DNA of 11,387 nucleotides. Source: an uncultured Clostridia bacterium. GTDB taxonomy: Bacteria > Bacillota > Clostridia > TANB77 > CAG-508. Numbering within the stretch: position 1 is the first letter of the stretch; each line of letters begins with the position of its first letter. Location of the stretch: NCBI GenBank assembly GCA_934180065.1, contig CAKPRA010000050.1, forward strand, positions 1 through 11,387, in the 5' to 3' direction. A model generated the notes under the pieces. The model was not told the origin of the DNA. It did not search any database and saw only the letters and a list, made by a program, of their open reading frames with translations. The position numbers and the translations under genes are program-made. This document shows, piece by piece, positions 6,848 through 11,387 of this stretch.

Positions 6848-6864
6848 AAAAAAATATGACAGCG

Positions 6865-6904
6865 AATAGTAAACAAAAAACGACTTTATAAACTATTTTT
6901 TTCA
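6865..6904 (+). terminator. Possible weak terminator after the repeats
   Basis: AATAGT (6865-6870) and ACTATT (6892-6897) can pair, and the second arm runs into a run of T followed by CATTTTTT. The loop is long (21 bases) and the stem only 6 bp, all but one pair A-T. If real, it would end a plus-strand transcript crossing the repeats before the next promoter at 6912. Confidence 0.25.
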
Positions 6905-6911
6905 TTTTTTA

Positions 6912-6940
6912 TTGCAAATTAAAATTCATATTGTTATAAT
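6912..6940 (+). promoter_or_regulatory. Promoter for the small membrane protein gene
   Basis: TTGCAA (6912-6917), a 17-base spacer and TATAAT (6935-6940) make a good vegetative promoter. The expected start near 6947 gives a leader of about 25 nt before the ATG at 6973. Confidence 0.7.
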
Positions 6941-6957
6941 AAATTTGTATTAATATT

Positions 6958-6966
6958 AAGGGGGTG
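6958..6966 (+). promoter_or_regulatory. Ribosome binding site that decides the start of the 6973 gene
   Basis: AAGGGGGTG lies 6 bases before the ATG at 6973. A GTG at 6964 is in the same frame but is part of this ribosome binding site, so the ATG is preferred and the product begins MDQNNN. Confidence 0.75.
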
Positions 6967-6972
6967 TTCTTG

Positions 6973-7254
6973 ATGGATCAAAATAACAATGTACCACAAA
7001 CAGAATCAAAAGGATTATCTATAGCTTCTATGGTTTTAGGAATTATAGCTTTAGTATTATTCTGTATACCATTTGTTTGTTTCCCTTGCGGAATTATTTC
7101 TGTAATTCTTGGAGGTGTTTCATTAGCTGGTAAGAAAGCTGGAAAAGGTATGGCAGTTGCTGGATTAGTATGCTCATTAGTAGCTATAGCTATATATATC
7201 ATATTATATGCAGTTGGAGCTTCAATCTTATCTTCAGTTCCATTCCAAAGCTAA
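6973..7254 (+). CDS. Small DUF4190-like membrane protein
   Basis: The product has 93 residues. A short polar N-terminus rich in Gln, Asn and Ser is followed by GLSIASMVLGIIALVLF, a typical DUF4190 opening, and then by a second copy of the theme in GKGMAVAGLVCSLVAIAIY. Residues about 16-52 and 60-84 are hydrophobic; the first could be one long or two short membrane passes. The basic turn KKAGKG lies between them. Cys31, Cys36 and Cys39 cluster in CIPFVCFPC, with a further Cys67. DUF4190 proteins are small membrane proteins of unknown function common in Bacillota and Actinomycetota. The gene stands alone, with its own promoter, reads away from rpoB and converges with the surface-protein gene. 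No function can be assigned. Confidence 0.85.
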   Translation: MDQNNNVPQTESKGLSIASMVLGIIALVLFCIPFVCFPCGIISVILGGVSLAGKKAGKGMAVAGLVCSLVAIAIYIILYAVGASILSSVPFQS

Positions 7255-7256
7255 TA

Positions 7257-7290
7257 AATTAGTAAGAATATTTTAGTTTTATAACTAATT
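7257..7290 (+). other. Inverted repeat just after the membrane-protein stop codon
   Basis: AATTAGT and ACTAATT pair over 7 bp across a 20-base loop, right before the strong terminator stem. It may be part of the 3' untranslated structure of the plus-strand gene. Confidence 0.3.
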
Positions 7291-7298
7291 AATAACGA

Positions 7299-7337
7299 AA
7301 ATAAATCTCATAGAATATAATTCTATGAGATTTATTT
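7299..7337. terminator. Bidirectional intrinsic terminator between convergent genes
   Basis: Bases 7299-7315 and 7321-7337 are perfectly complementary (17 bp) around the loop TATAA. The stem is AT-rich with the core CTCATAGAA. T-rich sequence follows on the plus strand (TTTGTTTATT) and on the minus strand (TTTCGTTATT). It ends two bases from the TAA of the surface-protein gene and 45 bases after the stop of the membrane-protein gene, so it can serve both. Confidence 0.85.
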
Positions 7338-7339
7338 GT

Positions 7340-10300
7340 TTATTCCCCTTCTTTTTCTTCTTCGCAGCTCTCTTCTTCAGATTTCTTTGATTCACTATTT
7401 TTTGAAAGAGTTCTCGAATACAAATATGTTATTGAAACAATATTTTCATTCATGTTTCCTGTAGCATCTTCTGGTTCAGGATTAGATACTAAATAGCCTT
7501 CTATTTCCACTGGTTTCTCATTGTATTTATCATTTACAAATCCTAATATTTCTTTATTTGGAATCAAGTCTTCTTTAGTATCTACATCTTGATACTTAAC
7601 AATTACTTTAGCTGGAATTTTTTCAAATTCAACCACAATGTTTATATCATTGACCACATTTTTAAAGTATTCCTTTTTAAATACTACACTATGATTATCT
7701 TTTTCCAAACCATCTAAATTTAATGCTATACCATTTACAGATATATATTTTGCTCTATATCCATCATTTGGTTTCAATTCAATTTCTGTACTATTTGAAC
7801 CATTTTTTAAAATAGTTTCATATGGATTATCTTTAGCATTAATTAATTTGCCACCTTTTACTTCAATTGTTGAACCATCAACAGTTTCTTTATGAGATTT
7901 AATTTCAACATTTAAATTATATTGTCTTTCATAATAATATCTTACTTCGATTACAGAATCTTCTGTATATGTTACTTCTTTAACATCTTCTTTACTATTT
8001 GCAATAATTACATTTTCATCAGAAGATTTTGGTCCATCTACAGAAATATATGTTATCTGTTTATCATCTTTTTTAATACTATATGTTTTTCTTTTAATTG
8101 ATTTGATATCATCAGGTTCACAAGTAATTAATTCTTCATCAAGAATTAATCCACTATTTAAAGTTAATCCATCATTATCTTTTTCATCAATTTCGATATG
8201 TTTTACAATTATTCCTTTTGTAGGTTTTTCATACCAATAAATTATTGTTAATTCATCAGCACACATACTGCCAGTTACATTCGTTTTTTCATCTGTATTT
8301 ATGTTTTTCAACTTAGCATCAATTGATACTTCAACATTTGAAACATAGTAATTTGTAATTAATCTTCTATTTGTTTCAAAAGACATTCCTTCATGTCCAA
8401 TAATTTCATCTGTTTTAAATAATACTTTTCCAGTACCTTTTTCTAGATATTTTACAATTACTTTTGATTTTTTTCTGAACTCAACTTCAATATGTTTATT
8501 GCCTTTCATACCACTAACCGTATCAGCTAAATATTTCATTGGTAATTCAATATTTCCATCTTTATCGACAATTGTAGATATATCGATTTCTTGACCTTCT
8601 TTGCTATCTTTATTATCTTTAATTATAACCTTAGCAATTTCATACTCTTCATTATCAGTTTTGGTAGGCGAAATTTTTATTACTTTTTGTGGCATTTTAC
8701 CTTCTAATACGGTTTCATAAGGATTCTCATCTTCACCGGTAATTGTTCCACCCTTTACTTTTTCGCTAACTTTACCATCTTTATAAATTTCAGTATGCTC
8801 TACTACATCAGTAGTAATTGCATATGATGTAGTAGAGATTTGATTTTGCTCTGAATCTTCATTGTTTTCTATTTTATTATTGTCATCAACTTTAATACTA
8901 TTATTTGCTGAATCAATACTCATAACTGCAACTGAATTATTTATACTGCTTTGAATTGTTACATCTGAGTCACTTTCTTCATCTGAATTCTTTTCTGAAT
9001 TTGGCTTTAAATATGTCAAATACTCTGATACTACAGATTGATTTGCCCCATATATGAAATATCCATCTACGGTTGTAATTTGAGAATCTGGTATGTTATA
9101 GAATGGATATACATAAGTAACTCCACCACCACCTTGACCAGTATTTGCACCAGTTGTTTTAATGCAACCATTTCTAAATACTATTTTAATATTAGAGCTA
9201 TTGTCACCACTAATTGATTTTCCGCTTGCAGTTACATATGGTCTTCTATTCTCGATTGTAGTATTAGTATCAACTGTCGTATCAGTACTTGCACCTAACT
9301 CAAGCTGTACTTCTCCAGTGCTATCACATAAATCAATTGCTGTTATATATCCTGAAACGTATGCACCCTCATATTCAGAAGTTTTGCTTCCCAATATTAC
9401 TTTTCCTCTAGTTGCTTTAATACCTGTGCCTCCAGATCCAGTTGTAATTGTTCCTCCTAGCATTTGTATTGTTCCTTCTGATTTATTATTAATTCCATAA
9501 TTTGTACCACTTTGTGGTTGAATCTTTGCACTAGTAATTGTTACAGTTCCATAACCTGAGTTTAAGATACACGCAGCATTTTGTACAGATGTTCCGTCAC
9601 TTGTTGTTCCTCCCGCTGTAAATTCTCCTCCAGAAATTGTAGCACTTCCAGATACTAGGTTTAGACCAGCTTTTACACCATTTATAGTTCCACCTGTTAT
9701 GTTAACTATGTTTGAATTACTAATAGCCGAATCATCTCCTTTTATAGTTCCACCTGATACAGTTAATGTTCCAGCTCTATTATATATACCATTACCATTA
9801 GAATCTATCGTTCCATTGACAAATTTTATAGTTCCAGAAGAATTATTATATATACCTGCTGATTTGGCTTTTATAGAAACTCCTGAACCATTAATATATA
9901 TTAATCCAATTGATTCATTTGATATAGCGTTATTACCTGTTGATTCAATTGTTCCTCCTGTTACTTTAAGTGCTGGTGATGATTCAGAAGTAGCTGTTGA
10001 AGATGACACAATTGCATTTCCTTTTGTACTTATTGTTCCTGATGTCACAATTAATGTCTTTTCTCCATAGTATGCTATACCATTATCTTTTGTTGAAGTT
10101 GAATCTGAAGTAGTTTTAATTGTAGCACCTGAAATTGTAACACTTCCATTATTAAAGCTAGCTATTGCATATCTATTTGCACTAGTACTATCTAAAACAC
10201 CTTCCTGTTGTATAGTTCCTTTACTTAATGTTAGTGTTCCAGCATCATTATAAATTATGTTTTGACTTCTATCTGTTGATTTTCCTCCTATGATAAAGTT

Positions 10301-11387
10301 TTTTGTTCCGCCTAATGATAGTTTTCCTGTATTTTTAATTATAGATTGAGATGCTGTTGTTAAAGTGTTTTTAATATATCCTGATCCAATAGAATCTTGT
10401 ATTGTCAATGTTCCTTCATTAGTTATAGTAGTAATATCTGTTGTAGTTGTTATTTTTTTACCATTTAAATTTAATGTTGCAGTTTTACTACTATTTAGTG
10501 TTGCTGCTGTGTTTTCTGTTCTATTATTTAATACTTTAATAGTATTTTTACTTGTTACTCCACTCATTGCACTTGCTAATGTTACATAGTATTTTACATG
10601 TGTTCCACTTGAATTTAATTCTTCATAATTATTCTGACTCCATTGTGCATAGTATGTTGCACTACCTTTTACCTTTGTAGTAGGTAAAATTTCAGTTCCA
10701 CCACTTGTTGCTGTATACCAACCATTTAATGTATAACCATCTTCAACTGGTGCTGGTAATGTTCCAAGAGTTGTATTATATGCTTTACTTACTGTCTTAG
10801 TTGTTACTCTTGTTACTTTAATGTTTGTAATTGTTATAGTTCCTGCTGAATAATAATCTGTTCTTAATCTCAAATTAAATGAGTTATTTGAAAGTTGAGC
10901 TGATGTTAAAGCTGTAGTTGTATATGAATACGTATCTGTTCCTGTTCCTAACCAATTTACTTTAGGTCCTGTTGGGAAACAATTTGACCATTCAGTTACA
11001 TCTCCTGATCCATGTACAAATGCACTGGCAGTTTTTCCACTTGCTGCAGTTAAACCACTGTATGAAACTGAGAATGTAACTTTTAATCTATCTCCTGCTT
11101 CTAAGCTATCTTTATTTACTGTTCCAAAATTAAAACATGTATTAGCAGTACCTTTGAAGCCTGTAGCTTTTATACTTGTAGACAATGGTGTAATGTAGTT
11201 CTTTACTCCATTATAATTATAATTAATATTATAATTATTAACTGTCCATATTGCATATAACGTTGCTGAACTGTCTTTTGTATAGCTTCCTCCTGAAGCA
11301 TAACCAGTTTCTGAACCATCAGATTTTGTATTCCATTCTTTAAATGTATGTCCTGTATATGTTGGTTTTGTTGTACTTAATGTTAAT
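7340..11387 (-). CDS. Large modular surface/secreted protein (partial; N-terminus beyond the right edge)
   Basis: The frame is open from the right edge to TAA at 7340: at least 1348 residues, with no N-terminus in view. Numbering from the edge, about 5-50 is an InlB-type (Listeria-Bacteroides) repeat with TYTGHTFKEW and LYAIW. About 68-197 is a beta-rich, jelly-roll-like segment. About 198-254 is a second InlB-type repeat (GYTLNGWYTATSGG, YYAQW). About 255-747 is a predicted right-handed beta-helix of GTLTVSGGTI-like turns. An acidic Ser/Asn linker follows near 792-852. The last 500 residues hold MucBP-like modules (VIVKYLEKGTGK, VIVKYQDVDTKEDL) and two copies of a second domain carrying NPYETxL. 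The protein ends in a charged KKSEEESCEEEKEGE tail, without LPxTG or a hydrophobic anchor. Such proteins usually act in adhesion to host, glycan or neighbouring cells; the ligand is unknown. Confidence 0.88.
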   Translation of the reverse strand, partial: LTLSTTKPTYTGHTFKEWNTKSDGSETGYASGGSYTKDSSATLYAIWTVNNYNINYNYNGVKNYITPLSTSIKATGFKGTANTCFNFGTVNKDSLEAGDRLKVTFSVSYSGLTAASGKTASAFVHGSGDVTEWSNCFPTGPKVNWLGTGTDTYSYTTTALTSAQLSNNSFNLRLRTDYYSAGTITITNIKVTRVTTKTVSKAYNTTLGTLPAPVEDGYTLNGWYTATSGGTEILPTTKVKGSATYYAQWSQNNYEELNSSGTHVKYYVTLASAMSGVTSKNTIKVLNNRTENTAATLNSSKTATLNLNGKKITTTTDITTITNEGTLTIQDSIGSGYIKNTLTTASQSIIKNTGKLSLGGTKNFIIGGKSTDRSQNIIYNDAGTLTLSKGTIQQEGVLDSTSANRYAIASFNNGSVTISGATIKTTSDSTSTKDNGIAYYGEKTLIVTSGTISTKGNAIVSSSTATSESSPALKVTGGTIESTGNNAISNESIGLIYINGSGVSIKAKSAGIYNNSSGTIKFVNGTIDSNGNGIYNRAGTLTVSGGTIKGDDSAISNSNIVNITGGTINGVKAGLNLVSGSATISGGEFTAGGTTSDGTSVQNAACILNSGYGTVTITSAKIQPQSGTNYGINNKSEGTIQMLGGTITTGSGGTGIKATRGKVILGSKTSEYEGAYVSGYITAIDLCDSTGEVQLELGASTDTTVDTNTTIENRRPYVTASGKSISGDNSSNIKIVFRNGCIKTTGANTGQGGGGVTYVYPFYNIPDSQITTVDGYFIYGANQSVVSEYLTYLKPNSEKNSDEESDSDVTIQSSINNSVAVMSIDSANNSIKVDDNNKIENNEDSEQNQISTTSYAITTDVVEHTEIYKDGKVSEKVKGGTITGEDENPYETVLEGKMPQKVIKISPTKTDNEEYEIAKVIIKDNKDSKEGQEIDISTIVDKDGNIELPMKYLADTVSGMKGNKHIEVEFRKKSKVIVKYLEKGTGKVLFKTDEIIGHEGMSFETNRRLITNYYVSNVEVSIDAKLKNINTDEKTNVTGSMCADELTIIYWYEKPTKGIIVKHIEIDEKDNDGLTLNSGLILDEELITCEPDDIKSIKRKTYSIKKDDKQITYISVDGPKSSDENVIIANSKEDVKEVTYTEDSVIEVRYYYERQYNLNVEIKSHKETVDGSTIEVKGGKLINAKDNPYETILKNGSNSTEIELKPNDGYRAKYISVNGIALNLDGLEKDNHSVVFKKEYFKNVVNDINIVVEFEKIPAKVIVKYQDVDTKEDLIPNKEILGFVNDKYNEKPVEIEGYLVSNPEPEDATGNMNENIVSITYLYSRTLSKNSESKKSEEESCEEEKEGE
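8798..8837 (-). other. Perfect 13-bp inverted repeat inside the surface-protein gene
   Basis: CTCTACTACATCA (8798-8810) and TGATGTAGTAGAG (8825-8837) are exact reverse complements with a 14-base loop. They lie in codons for the STTSYAITTDVVE region, at the join between the acidic linker and the first NPYET domain. No T-run follows on either strand, so it is not a terminator. It may be chance, or mark a recombination join between modules. Confidence 0.6.
9146..10624 (-). repeat. Repetitive beta-helix coding region of the surface protein
   Basis: About 490 codons encode degenerate turns of roughly 20-25 residues. Each has a Gly-Thr-Ile/Leu core such as GTLTLSKGTIQQ, GSVTISGATIKT, GTLTVSGGTIKG and SATISGGEFTAG, often with an Asn ladder such as GIYNNSSG and GIYNRAG. 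This is the pattern of parallel right-handed beta-helices in bacterial adhesins. The DNA copies are too diverged to be exact tandem repeats. No catalytic residues of pectate or other polysaccharide lyases can be picked out. Confidence 0.7.

Noticed and set aside
6514..6851. 5S rRNA, SRP RNA, 6S RNA, tRNA or a known riboswitch in the repeats
   Set aside because: The block with GGTCGCC and GAGAATGGTAGT on the minus strand recalled 5S rRNA, but the order of elements and the loop sequences do not match. The fold suggests a three-way junction rather than a 6S rod, and no conserved riboswitch core was found.
6964..6966. GTG as the start of the small membrane protein
   Set aside because: The GTG is part of the AAGGGGGTG ribosome binding site. 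The ATG at 6973 is at the right spacing.
6978..7202. A 74-codon minus-strand frame opposite the small membrane protein
   Set aside because: The plus-strand frame has a promoter, a ribosome binding site and a recognisable DUF4190-like sequence; the minus frame has none of these.
9162..10589. Plus-strand open frames inside the surface-protein gene (9162-9500, 9699-10070, 10365-10589)
   Set aside because: They are antisense to the beta-helix coding region, whose repetitive Gly/Thr/Ser codons leave the opposite strand open. The products are low-complexity Val/Ile/Pro-rich strings.
11183..11185. TTG at 11185 as the start of the surface protein
   Set aside because: The frame stays open to the window edge and the upstream codons encode an InlB-type repeat. 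No ribosome binding site or signal peptide is present at the TTG.

Overview
The window comes from a low-GC Bacillota chromosome, most likely an uncultured Clostridia-type gut bacterium. The evidence is AT-rich codon use throughout, RpoB and RpoC of Gram-positive architecture, TAA stops, a TTG start with a GGGGTGA ribosome binding site on rpoB, and a cell-surface protein built from InlB-type (Listeria-Bacteroides) repeats and MucBP-like modules. TGG is used for Trp and no UGA recoding is seen. I cannot name the genus from sequence alone.

Layout. (1) 1-2204, minus strand: the first 734 codons of rpoC, cut by the window edge inside the bridge helix. (2) 2205-2373: an unusually long rpoB-rpoC spacer with three possible stem-loops, one ending two bases before the rpoC Shine-Dalgarno sequence. 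(3) 2374-6126, minus: complete rpoB, with a 78-residue very acidic C-terminal tail. (4) 6127-6963: about 840 bp without a gene. It holds a roughly 270-nt rpoB leader with several possible hairpins, a consensus TTGACA-N18-TATAAT promoter firing toward rpoB, three A-tracts in approximate helical phase behind it, and a pair of nearly identical 137-bp direct repeats (period 164 bp). The first repeat is enclosed by a perfect 25-bp inverted repeat. A plus-strand promoter follows. (5) 6973-7254, plus: a 93-residue DUF4190-like membrane protein. (6) 7299-7337: a 17-bp perfect-stem terminator shared by converging genes. (7) 7340 to the right edge, minus: at least 1348 codons of a modular secreted or surface protein (InlB-type repeats, a jelly-roll-like segment, a long predicted beta-helix, MucBP-like modules), without a recognisable C-terminal anchor.

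How the parts fit. rpoB and rpoC encode the two catalytic subunits of RNA polymerase and appear to be one transcription unit starting near 6399. The usual upstream partners rplJ-rplL are not next to rpoB; a repeat-bearing intergenic region and a divergent membrane-protein gene are there instead. The small membrane protein and the adhesin converge on a shared terminator and show no clear functional link to the polymerase genes.

The least explained part is the tandem repeat pair at 6514-6851. The inverted flanks, two internal hairpins and near-perfect duplication suggest either a small non-autonomous mobile element or a duplicated structured RNA. The sequence alone does not decide between these, and I do not recognise the family.
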